From positions 1 to 13,396 of the forward strand of contig CAJPTS010000032.1 of assembly GCA_905373625.1 (NCBI GenBank): a stretch of 13,396 nt of DNA, written 5' to 3'. This stretch comes from Bacteroidia bacterium. Lineage in GTDB: Bacteria; Bacteroidota; Bacteroidia; Bacteroidales; CAJPTX01. Below, piece after piece: positions 1 to 7,801 of this stretch (position 1 is its first letter; every line of letters starts with the position of its first letter). Under the pieces are notes generated by a model. That model was not told where the DNA came from and searched no databases. It was given only the letters and a program-made list of their open reading frames with translations. The position numbers were made by a program, and so were the translations under genes.

Positions 1-3000
1 AATCTCTGCTGCATTATTTTCGACTACCACGCCTTTTCCGCGGACACGATAGGTTACGGGGAAGGTGTTGGGTTCGAAGGAGGCCTCAATGTCCTCAATG
101 TTCGTCATTACATGTCTTTCGATACGTGCGGCTGATGTATTATGATTATCTTTCCACTCTTTAAAGCGCCATTCAAGATTATTGGAAGTAGCTACAACTC
201 GTTCGCTGTCATCACCAGCAGGAATGCGTTGCGAAGTTTTCCCTAAGATCTCTCCGTTTCCATCAGTTTTATAGGTTACCGTATAAGTATACTTTTTGAG
301 TGTAAGCGTTACCGTCTGTGGGCTTTCATTTACTACAAACAGCTGAGTATCGGCGGTGTAGTCGTTATTAAGCGTTGCACGTACCGAATATTTACCGCTC
401 AGATAATAGTCTGTTATACTACCGTTTACATTTTCGTATTTCCGTTTACCAACGTGTAGCGTTACATTATTAAGCGGCTTACCATTGCTATCCTTTATCT
501 CAAAAGTAACAGCAATAGCTTCGTTAGCTGCTATTACAGTCAGTTTACCCTTCTTTCGTGTTACTTTGAAATTCCCCTGTGTATAAGCGGTTGCACTGTA
601 ATTCTTTGGCTCAAGATCATACTCAGCAGGCGAGAGCGACGGCATCGTTGCACTATTCCAAAACTTTCCGTTAGCCTTAACTAAGTACTCCCATTCGAGT
701 TGTTCTTCGATGCCATCGAATGGGGGCAGTGTGGGGTGGTAGGTAAAGTTCAGGTCGGGGAATGTATCTCCTTGTGGCATAGTCCCAGTTACATCTATGG
801 TAACAGGGAATGGATCTACGGTTATTGGTATTCTTTTACTTTCGCTAGCGGCATACCCGTTTGTCGCTTTAGCATAGACTATAATTTCAGCTGCCCCCAC
901 TCCTGTTGCCAGTATATTTCCCTTAGGATCAACAGTTGCTACCGATGGCTTCGTAGAAGTATAAATCAATTGAGCGCCAGGGTTAGACACTGTCTCGAGT
1001 TTCTTTGACTCGCCGAAGGTAAGTGTGAGTTGAGTTGTCTTAAGTTCTAATGGTTGCTTGCGGGTAACGTGTAAGCGATAGAACTTCGCGTTGCGCCCAT
1101 TGGCGGCTTTTACGCAGAGTAGTTTGGGGTCGCTTAGATCGATAGGTTTAGACCCATCGATAGGAATTTCTTCATCACGAATAAAGAGTTTAGCTCCATC
1201 AGAGATTGCAAAAGTTACTTTTAGAGCCTTTACGTCCACATGTTGGTTGGACTCCTCTACGAGTGCGAGCTCAACATCTTGCGTTGGTATACTTGCTACA
1301 AAATCTTCTTTGAGGCTCGCGTTGTTCGTCTTAGCAACCGTAACCTTTTTCAGATCGCATTCGGCCGAGGAATCATTTTTCAGAACTACCGTAAGTTCTT
1401 GTTTTAGTTCTTTACCCAAGATCGATACTTTAATGTCAAATTTCATAGAATGTTCATTGGCACTAAAGTCTAACGGTGTCGTAGCGCTTACCTCGGTGGT
1501 TGTTCCAGCTTTGTAGATTTTACTTTTACCCCAAACATCTACGAATTGTAACTTGATATTGCTCCACGAGTTAAAGTCTGGTTGCATAAGTATGGTAATA
1601 CTTTTCCCGTCGGAGGTATAGATTCCGTCAGATACCGACTTCTCGCTTTTTACGGTTTTTATGAGTCTTTCGTAGGGAACCCAAGATTCGTCTGGTTTCT
1701 CATGTTGGATAATCCCTAGATACTTGTCACCAGAAACTACAAAAGGCAATTTACCTTCGGTAAAGATGAATTCTGCCTCGCAATTCGGTGCTAATATACC
1801 GCTAGTATTACGGACGGAGTTATACATTTTGTCCTTTATTTCGCTCGCTTCGCAAAGTTTGCTCCAGATACGGAACATACCGATTTCGCCCGAAGCGGCG
1901 GGATTAAGACGGAAAGTCCCCCAATCGAAGGCGCCTTCAGCATCAGAGGTAATATCGCATGGGGTGCCATCTACAAATATTTGTGCATCGGTACGCGACA
2001 TGCCCCCAAATCCTTCTTTGTGAAGGGTTATTGCAATATGATGCCATTTCCCATACTGTATAACGGAAGTATTAGTTCTGATGAGTTGCATATCGCCTGT
2101 TATAATGGCTATGCTATTATCTTCTACATCTCGTATGTGATGCGGAACGGCTATCTTTAGCTTAGGACCGTCGAAGATCTCTTGCATTTGCACTTTATCA
2201 AATTTCCACCATCCTTCAAGAGTAATATCGTTTGACCAGAAATCGATACCAGCGAACTCGATACCTTCTTTGACCTCACCTACGGTATTAGAAGCTATAC
2301 TGTAGAGTTGCTCTGTAGCGGGGGCTAAATGATAAATGGTTTTGCTCAGAGTATTATTTTTGGGGATTAGATCGTCTTTATAGTCTAAGGTTACTGTTAT
2401 ATCATACTTCCCAATAGCAGAAAGATCGAGATGCGAATCCCATTCTATAACAACAGTCTCATCAGGTTGAATAGTTTGTGTAAACTTGGATGTAATTTCG
2501 GTATTGTCATTTACCTTACATTTAAGTAAAAAGTCTGTTACAGGGATCAAGCCGTCATTCCATACCTTAACCTTGAGTTTGGTATCGTTTGTTAAGGTCG
2601 CACTATTTTTCAAGTCTAGGATATCTAGAATAGCAAGATCGCTCTGTAGAGGATTCTTATCGGGTTTTAGTTCAGCGGTGAAGTCAATTACGTGCCCCCA
2701 AGGGATTTTTTCGCCTTTTTTGAATTTTGCAAAATCCTCTTTAGCAGCTAACATTAGTCGCAACCAGCACGTACCGCCAGCATTTAGGAATTCGTTCGTT
2801 TCAAGGTCGAAGTTGAAATCGTACGAGCTTGTCCCATCTTTACAATTGATGGGGGGAGACATGAAATCGGGGGCTTGATCCTCTAGTTTATCGTTTTTAT
2901 CGAGATTTATCCAAAGGCAGAGTTGCGCATTGTCGAGACGCTCGTCGTCTTCTGTATCAAGCTCTACGTTAATCTTGTTCATCCCTTTGTATATAGGGAT

Positions 3001-6000
3001 TTTTACATCTGGACGGTATTGTATATGCTTGTCGGGGGAACAGGAAATATTGTTTTGTCCGAGGGCGTGTACTTTTTCAATTCCGATACCTGTCTCTGAA
3101 GCATCTATTATTTCACCATCGTGCCAGAAGTGTGTAGAAGGGAAGATTTTCCTTTGTACATTGTCGTTTTCGTCGCCGTCTAGTGCTAGTGTTACACAGA
3201 TATCGATGTCGGCTCTTGGCTCTGTAAAATCAATATCTTCGGGAATGATAAACCTAGTTTCGCCGTTAGCAGCTAATTCGGGGATTAGGTATTGAGTGCT
3301 TCTATCGCCAATAGAGAGCGCGATGCTTACATTTTGGAATGCTACAGAGCGAAAGTTTTTTATAGTCGCTTCTATTTTACGGTGAAATTCCTTTTCGCCA
3401 CTAACGTCTTTTATGCTCGTCAGCGCCCACTGATTGGGAACTTTAATTTCTTCGATATCTGCGATCCAACCGAAACCTGGCTCTTCGCTCGTACTATTTT
3501 GTACGAAAGTGATTCCCCCGTTATGCGCTTCTGAGATGAAGATCCGAGGCGCCTTGCTGCCTCCTACAAGTTTACTTGTTGCAGGAAGTATGGGCACATT
3601 ATTATCGTCTATGATTTTTTGTAGGTCGCGAGGTACGTTATGCGTATAAATGTGTAGTGCGTCGTTTTCGCCGAATTCCCACTCGTGGAAGGTAACTTGT
3701 ATTACATGTCCAGGCGTTTGGGGTAAAATTTGATATATCCCATTTTCTTCGGCTTTGTAGTTTTCTAAGGCGCCCCCCATATCGGTAAAGCGTGCAGTAC
3801 CTTTTACGCGTACGGAGTCATGTGGGGGGATATCTAGCCACGTATTATAGATAAATGCATAGCGTACAGGAGGCATGGGGAGTATCGCACCTTTATTGTA
3901 GACTTCTATACTAGCCGAATTGTTGCTCGGGTCTACATCTCCTTCCAAATCGGTAACAACTTCGACTTTGAACTTCTTACCCTCCGTACCATTATAGGTA
4001 AAGTCGGCACTACAGGTTATTGTTTTATCTTCAAAGGCTTTAAACGATAGCGTGTTCGCATAAGCTACTTTTCCGTTTACGAGTACGCTTACGGGTACTG
4101 TTCTCTCGTCCAGTGACGAGTTGTTTCGAATCTTAAATGTAACAGGTTCTTTACCCATATAGGCTTTGGACGGGATTTCCTCTATGCTTTGGACCGCAAT
4201 TTCGTGTCGTTCGATGTGGGGGGTAATTTCGTAGTACATGACGTAGAACTGGTTATCACGATCCCAGAGTGCTGCTTCAAAGACGGGTTTTATTTTCTTT
4301 CCTACATATTTGCTCAAATCCCAAGTATAGGTATGTTCAGCACCGTCTCCTACGATTTGTTTCCGACCAAGTACATCTGCTACCTCCTCATTCTCAATAA
4401 GCAAGCGTAGGAGGGAACTATTTTCCTTTTCGGCATCTGTTGTTAGCAGTCCGTAGAGTACTAATTTCGGCTTTTTGTCTGGTGAGATATTGGTTAAATC
4501 GAGTTCGCATAACCCTAGCGTCGCTTTATTGCTCATCTGTTCAAAAGGCTTATCCCAGTTAGGAGCAGGTTTGGCCGCACTAAACCGACAAATGTGCGAA
4601 CGTGTAGGTAAGCCGATTCCTGCGGGGGCACTGGTCATAGAAAACGCAACTTGTCGACCAGCTGAAAGGATGGTATGTGGAAGAGGTTTACCAATGAACG
4701 ATTCAAAGTAGGGCAGATCTGCGTCGGTTATTACAACGCCCGCTGCAGGGGCTTGCGCCATAACGCCAGTGCTACGACGCCCTACGACATCATTTTCGCT
4801 AATTGCTCTTACCGCATAAACATTGCGTTCGTCTTTTATATTCTCGGTTGGTAATATATACTCAGTTTTGTCGTTAGACAATTTTGTAATGGATTTGAAA
4901 CTCTCTGTTTGCGAGTCGTAGCGCAATATTTCATATTGCGCGGCATCTGTTACGGGTGCCCAAGATAGTTTCCATGCATTTATCTCGCATGGTTTATCTT
5001 CCAATTTAAGCTGTTTTACACGCCCAGCAATGGTGAAAGTCCCTTGAGTAGTCACAACGTGTCCTTCGCTATCCGAAACGCGTAACATAGCTTCTTTTGT
5101 GGGTTTTATTGTACTGGGTAGTTCGACACCTGCACAGGCAGCGTATTCCCCTAGTACCTGATAGCTTTTACCACCGTCTAGCGAGAGTTCTACCTGCAGT
5201 GGGGCTTTCATGTTTTCTGCTCTTAGGTAGAATGGTTCTCGTGGTTCGTAGATTTCTCCTGCGAGTGGGGCACAGAGCTCAGGACGGGCATAATCGAAGT
5301 ACCAAACTAGCGCAAAACTTTGTTTGTTGCCTACGTTCAATTTGCCTGAAATGGTAGCGGTTACTGTACCTGCAGAGGGATTGGAAATAGTTACTTGTTC
5401 GATATTATCTACCTCATTGCGACCGCGAGTTGCATTTTCTGTGGGTGCCTCTTTCTTGAGTATCCACGGCAGTACCGTTTGTCCATTGTGTTCTAGGGTA
5501 AGATCCAGATCGTTTATAAGTGCTTTTTCGCCGTGTGCATATTCTTTACGAACCAGAGTATCGTTCCAAACAAGCATCACGCGAAGTTCTTTTACCCCAG
5601 AAGGGACTGTAATAGAGTATTGATTATTGTTATTAGATCGGAATTCGCCTAATTGATACCATTTGTTCTCGATAAGTAGAGCTGCAGCTTCGGCATCTAG
5701 AATACCAAAGCCGTATTGATAGTCGGGACCAGGACGTCCTGCATCGCGAGCAGTGTTGGCTACAACAGCTTTTAGAAAATAGTTGAGTGGTGTAGTTCCA
5801 GCATTGAGCTGACGATAGCGTTGTGTCAGTAGTGCTAGATGACCTGTTACTACGGGACACGCCATAGAAGTCCCGTCGTAGCGTGCATATTTTTGATTAA
5901 CGACAGTTGAGTATACACTAGAGCCGCGTGCACAAAGAGTGGGGAAAATACGCCCGTCGTCGGCAGGTCCGTAGCTAGAAAAATTTGTAGTATTCCCGAA

Positions 6001-7200
6001 AACATCAACCGCACCTACGGTAATGACATTTTTCATGTTGTTTGTGAGCGCACCGTAGATTACATCGCATTTCCCCTGTTCATTTCCTAGTGCGAATACG
6101 TTGGTGAGCGTGGGAGCATAGAGGGAGACGAGATCGAAATTCTGGTTTCTAAAAAAGCTATAAGAGATGCGATCCTGATATTTACAGAACCAATTGAAAG
6201 GAGCACCATAGGAGTTCTGTGTGAGAGATATCTTTTTGTCTATCCAGAGATCAAGCATTTCTTGTGCTGTGATACGACCGTTAGATTGAATATCAAAATT
6301 AGATGTATAGACTTCGGATTCGGGAGCGATCCCTCTTGCTTGTTCTTCAATGATACCAGCACCAGCTATGGTCCCCGTAACGTGCATCCCGTGGTAGTCG
6401 CTTTGCATCATTTCAAACTCCAGACAGTGGACGCGTTTTCCATAATCGATATGATCGTCGACGTCGCTATCCCAGACACCGATTTTTTCTCCTTTCCCTG
6501 TGAGGTTTCTACCGCCGAGTGCGACGGGGAGTCTTAAGATAGAACCTCCCGAGAGTTGAGCAGCGCCACGATTTAAAAGTTTACGAGGAGGTTCGCACCA
6601 TTGGATGTAGGCTACACATTCTTGTTCGGAAAGTTTTTCGAGTTGTTCGCGAGTCGCTATAATATCGACAGTGCGGAATGTTGTGAATGGGTTATGGTAC
6701 TGTATATTGAGCTGTTTTAGTAGCTTATCAATAAATTCCCATGGCGTGTTGGCAAACCAAGAGAGAGACATTTTAAAACTGTCACCAGCTTTTACCCAGT
6801 CTGGTATTTCGCCGTGTTGTACAAAGTTGGTAGGCAGTTTCCATTCTCCACGGATTTTTGTAATGACACGGATCCCAGTTCCTACGAAATCGCTAGGGCG
6901 GCTACCTGCAGGTACCTCTGCATAGTATGCTTTGTTGCCGAGATAGTCGCCTAGTTTAACTCCTTTCGCCTCCAGAGCTTTTCTATTGCTCTCGTTGCTA
7001 AATTGGAGTAAAATATTGACGCTTGGCCCAGTGGGTACTCCGAGCTCTAAACTCGAGGTTCGTTGGATGGGAGTCCGCATGCTACGCGAGACATTACTTT
7101 CGAGGTATACCTCGCGTGTCCCAAAACGAATGGGTAGCTCTTGAGCAGATGCTACAAGACCTGCACAATAGAGCATGAGTAGTAGGTAAATACGTTTCAT
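1..7200 (-). CDS. Giant secreted S8 (subtilisin-like) serine protease with multidomain C-terminal mosaic, partial (C-terminus off left edge)
   Basis: Read from ATG at 7200 down to base 1, the frame stays open for 2400 codons with no stop. Residues 1-19 are a signal peptide ending ASA, with Gln20 at the mature end. Residues 20-235 resemble the long prodomain of Bacteroidota subtilases. The catalytic triad is visible: Asp244 (VWDSD), His270 (HGMHVTGT), Ser445 (GTSMACP), with oxyanion Asn373 (ALGNE). A beta-sandwich follows (about 512-640), as in Kp43-type subtilases. Then by pattern: Fn3-like (725-812), jelly-roll (825-1000), CARDB-like (1000-1105), CUB-like (1137-1250), CARDB-like (1250-1355), GEVED-like (1355-1510), CARDB-like (1510-1625), LamG-like (1640-1795), BIG2-like (2050-2130), MBG-like (2130-2225), carboxypeptidase-regulatory-like (2226-2300) and InlB-B-type repeats from 2301. 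The protease assignment is firm; individual accessory domains are tentative. A T9SS sorting domain is expected beyond the edge but not seen. The start has an A-rich leader, usual in Bacteroidota. Confidence 0.93.
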   Translation of the reverse strand, partial: MKRIYLLLMLYCAGLVASAQELPIRFGTREVYLESNVSRSMRTPIQRTSSLELGVPTGPSVNILLQFSNESNRKALEAKGVKLGDYLGNKAYYAEVPAGSRPSDFVGTGIRVITKIRGEWKLPTNFVQHGEIPDWVKAGDSFKMSLSWFANTPWEFIDKLLKQLNIQYHNPFTTFRTVDIIATREQLEKLSEQECVAYIQWCEPPRKLLNRGAAQLSGGSILRLPVALGGRNLTGKGEKIGVWDSDVDDHIDYGKRVHCLEFEMMQSDYHGMHVTGTIAGAGIIEEQARGIAPESEVYTSNFDIQSNGRITAQEMLDLWIDKKISLTQNSYGAPFNWFCKYQDRISYSFFRNQNFDLVSLYAPTLTNVFALGNEQGKCDVIYGALTNNMKNVITVGAVDVFGNTTNFSSYGPADDGRIFPTLCARGSSVYSTVVNQKYARYDGTSMACPVVTGHLALLTQRYRQLNAGTTPLNYFLKAVVANTARDAGRPGPDYQYGFGILDAEAAALLIENKWYQLGEFRSNNNNQYSITVPSGVKELRVMLVWNDTLVRKEYAHGEKALINDLDLTLEHNGQTVLPWILKKEAPTENATRGRNEVDNIEQVTISNPSAGTVTATISGKLNVGNKQSFALVWYFDYARPELCAPLAGEIYEPREPFYLRAENMKAPLQVELSLDGGKSYQVLGEYAACAGVELPSTIKPTKEAMLRVSDSEGHVVTTQGTFTIAGRVKQLKLEDKPCEINAWKLSWAPVTDAAQYEILRYDSQTESFKSITKLSNDKTEYILPTENIKDERNVYAVRAISENDVVGRRSTGVMAQAPAAGVVITDADLPYFESFIGKPLPHTILSAGRQVAFSMTSAPAGIGLPTRSHICRFSAAKPAPNWDKPFEQMSNKATLGLCELDLTNISPDKKPKLVLYGLLTTDAEKENSSLLRLLIENEEVADVLGRKQIVGDGAEHTYTWDLSKYVGKKIKPVFEAALWDRDNQFYVMYYEITPHIERHEIAVQSIEEIPSKAYMGKEPVTFKIRNNSSLDERTVPVSVLVNGKVAYANTLSFKAFEDKTITCSADFTYNGTEGKKFKVEVVTDLEGDVDPSNNSASIEVYNKGAILPMPPVRYAFIYNTWLDIPPHDSVRVKGTARFTDMGGALENYKAEENGIYQILPQTPGHVIQVTFHEWEFGENDALHIYTHNVPRDLQKIIDDNNVPILPATSKLVGGSKAPRIFISEAHNGGITFVQNSTSEEPGFGWIADIEEIKVPNQWALTSIKDVSGEKEFHRKIEATIKNFRSVAFQNVSIALSIGDRSTQYLIPELAANGETRFIIPEDIDFTEPRADIDICVTLALDGDENDNVQRKIFPSTHFWHDGEIIDASETGIGIEKVHALGQNNISCSPDKHIQYRPDVKIPIYKGMNKINVELDTEDDERLDNAQLCLWINLDKNDKLEDQAPDFMSPPINCKDGTSSYDFNFDLETNEFLNAGGTCWLRLMLAAKEDFAKFKKGEKIPWGHVIDFTAELKPDKNPLQSDLAILDILDLKNSATLTNDTKLKVKVWNDGLIPVTDFLLKCKVNDNTEITSKFTQTIQPDETVVIEWDSHLDLSAIGKYDITVTLDYKDDLIPKNNTLSKTIYHLAPATEQLYSIASNTVGEVKEGIEFAGIDFWSNDITLEGWWKFDKVQMQEIFDGPKLKIAVPHHIRDVEDNSIAIITGDMQLIRTNTSVIQYGKWHHIAITLHKEGFGGMSRTDAQIFVDGTPCDITSDAEGAFDWGTFRLNPAASGEIGMFRIWSKLCEASEIKDKMYNSVRNTSGILAPNCEAEFIFTEGKLPFVVSGDKYLGIIQHEKPDESWVPYERLIKTVKSEKSVSDGIYTSDGKSITILMQPDFNSWSNIKLQFVDVWGKSKIYKAGTTTEVSATTPLDFSANEHSMKFDIKVSILGKELKQELTVVLKNDSSAECDLKKVTVAKTNNASLKEDFVASIPTQDVELALVEESNQHVDVKALKVTFAISDGAKLFIRDEEIPIDGSKPIDLSDPKLLCVKAANGRNAKFYRLHVTRKQPLELKTTQLTLTFGESKKLETVSNPGAQLIYTSTKPSVATVDPKGNILATGVGAAEIIVYAKATNGYAASESKRIPITVDPFPVTIDVTGTMPQGDTFPDLNFTYHPTLPPFDGIEEQLEWEYLVKANGKFWNSATMPSLSPAEYDLEPKNYSATAYTQGNFKVTRKKGKLTVIAANEAIAVTFEIKDSNGKPLNNVTLHVGKRKYENVNGSITDYYLSGKYSVRATLNNDYTADTQLFVVNESPQTVTLTLKKYTYTVTYKTDGNGEILGKTSQRIPAGDDSERVVATSNNLEWRFKEWKDNHNTSAARIERHVMTNIEDIEASFEPNTFPVTYRVRGKGVVVENNAAEI

Positions 7201-7222
7201 TTATGTTTTGTTTTTTGACATC

Positions 7223-7250
7223 GAAATTTAACCTAAATTCCAGTAACAAA
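7223..7250 (-). promoter_or_regulatory. Candidate Bacteroidota-type promoter for the S8 protease gene
   Basis: On the minus strand a TTTG (7250-7247) lies 16 bases before TAAATTTC (7230-7223), which matches seven of eight positions of the Bacteroidota -7 consensus TAnnTTTG. The implied transcription start is about 15 bases before the ATG at 7200. The spacer is shorter than the usual 19-21 bases, so this is a tentative assignment. Confidence 0.3.
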
Positions 7251-7264
7251 TGAAACCCTTTCCG

Positions 7265-7277
7265 TCAGTATTACTGA
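7265..7277. promoter_or_regulatory. Short perfect palindrome upstream of the S8 protease promoter
   Basis: TCAGTA-T-TACTGA is a perfect 6+1+6 inverted repeat. It lies about 15 bases upstream of the putative -33 box of the minus-strand protease gene, a usual place for an activator or repressor site. The function is inferred only from symmetry and position; a 13-base palindrome can arise by chance. Confidence 0.25.
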
Positions 7278-7509
7278 AATACGACGCCTAGTTAAACTAA
7301 AGCGTATTCTATGGGGGCAAATAGACTAACTCAACTTTCGCAAGTGTCGTTAAACACTGAGTGGAGGCGGACTTAGGAGATTTACCACATCACGATTTCT
7401 CGATTTTCATCCTCGTTTTGGGTAAAATCGAATTATCAATAATCAGGTAACAAGGAAGTTGGCTCGTTGTCTCACTTTCCCGAGCTCGCTTGTTTATGAG
7501 CTGTTTCGT

Positions 7510-7528
7510 TAAACTCTAAAGGAGTTTA
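7510..7528. repeat. Small inverted repeat (hairpin) in the intergenic region
   Basis: TAAACTC (7510-7516) and GAGTTTA (7522-7528) form a perfect 7-bp stem around TAAAG. There is no following T-run, so it does not look like an intrinsic terminator. The loop and 3' arm contain AAAGGAG, which sits just before a 20-codon open frame (7528-7590). Any link between the two is speculative. Confidence 0.3.
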
Positions 7529-7724
7529 TGCCAATGGATCTTTGGGGATCTGAGTTGGCGATAAAAAAATCTTTACCACCGCAGAAATGAAGCCATTGCA
7601 GTATATGTTCTTTTAGGGCTTTTCTTTTCCATTTTTCCAAATCTCAGCTTAAAGCAACTTTTAGTTCTCGCTCTGAAGCCAATTTGCTATTTATCATTTT
7701 GCGCGCGGAATTCGTCATAAGATG

Positions 7725-7739
7725 TGCAACATTGTTGCA
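7725..7739. promoter_or_regulatory. Perfect palindrome upstream of the C10 protease gene (candidate operator)
   Basis: TGCAAC-ATT-GTTGCA is a perfect 6+3+6 inverted repeat centred about 70 bases before the protease start at 7802. Its size and position suit a dimeric regulator or a structured 5' leader. The function is inferred; no regulator is encoded in the window. Confidence 0.3.
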
Positions 7740-7801
7740 TAGCATGGTGTTTTTACCTCAATGAGGCGCAATTCTTGTGTGCCTATTGTGTACGAAATTT
7801 A

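Larger units (their letters stand above)
7201..7801. other. Divergent intergenic region between the S8 and C10 protease genes
   Basis: About 600 bases separate the two divergent starts and hold no convincing gene. Visible elements are a candidate promoter for the left gene (7223-7250), palindromes at 7265-7277 and 7725-7739, a 7-bp inverted repeat CGATTTT/AAAATCG (7401-7407 and 7424-7430), and a 7-bp hairpin TAAACTC/GAGTTTA with a 5-base loop (7510-7528). The motif GTTAAAC recurs at 7291, 7349 and 7508. I found no good TAnnTTTG match for the rightward gene and no GC-rich stem followed by a T-run. The length fits two separately regulated promoters. Confidence 0.6.

Noticed and set aside
700..6925. 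Many plus-strand open frames of 70-141 codons (for example 1091-1516, 2486-2878, 4475-4711)
   Set aside because: They lie opposite the intact 2400-codon minus-strand subtilase frame, have atypical low-complexity composition and no recognisable domain; they are antisense shadows.
1..7200. Possible split or frameshifted genes in the left half
   Set aside because: Landmarks at residues 244, 373, 445, 1430, 1664 and 2381 all fall in one frame without a stop, so it is one intact gene as far as the window shows.
7401..7430. CGATTTT/AAAATCG inverted repeat as a terminator
   Set aside because: The stem is AT-rich, the loop is 16 bases, no T-run follows, and no gene ends nearby.
7724..7801. GTG at 7724 as the start of the C10 protease
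   Set aside because: It would place 26 residues with four cysteines before a normal signal peptide and would start inside the palindrome at 7725-7739; ATG 7802 or 7811 is better.
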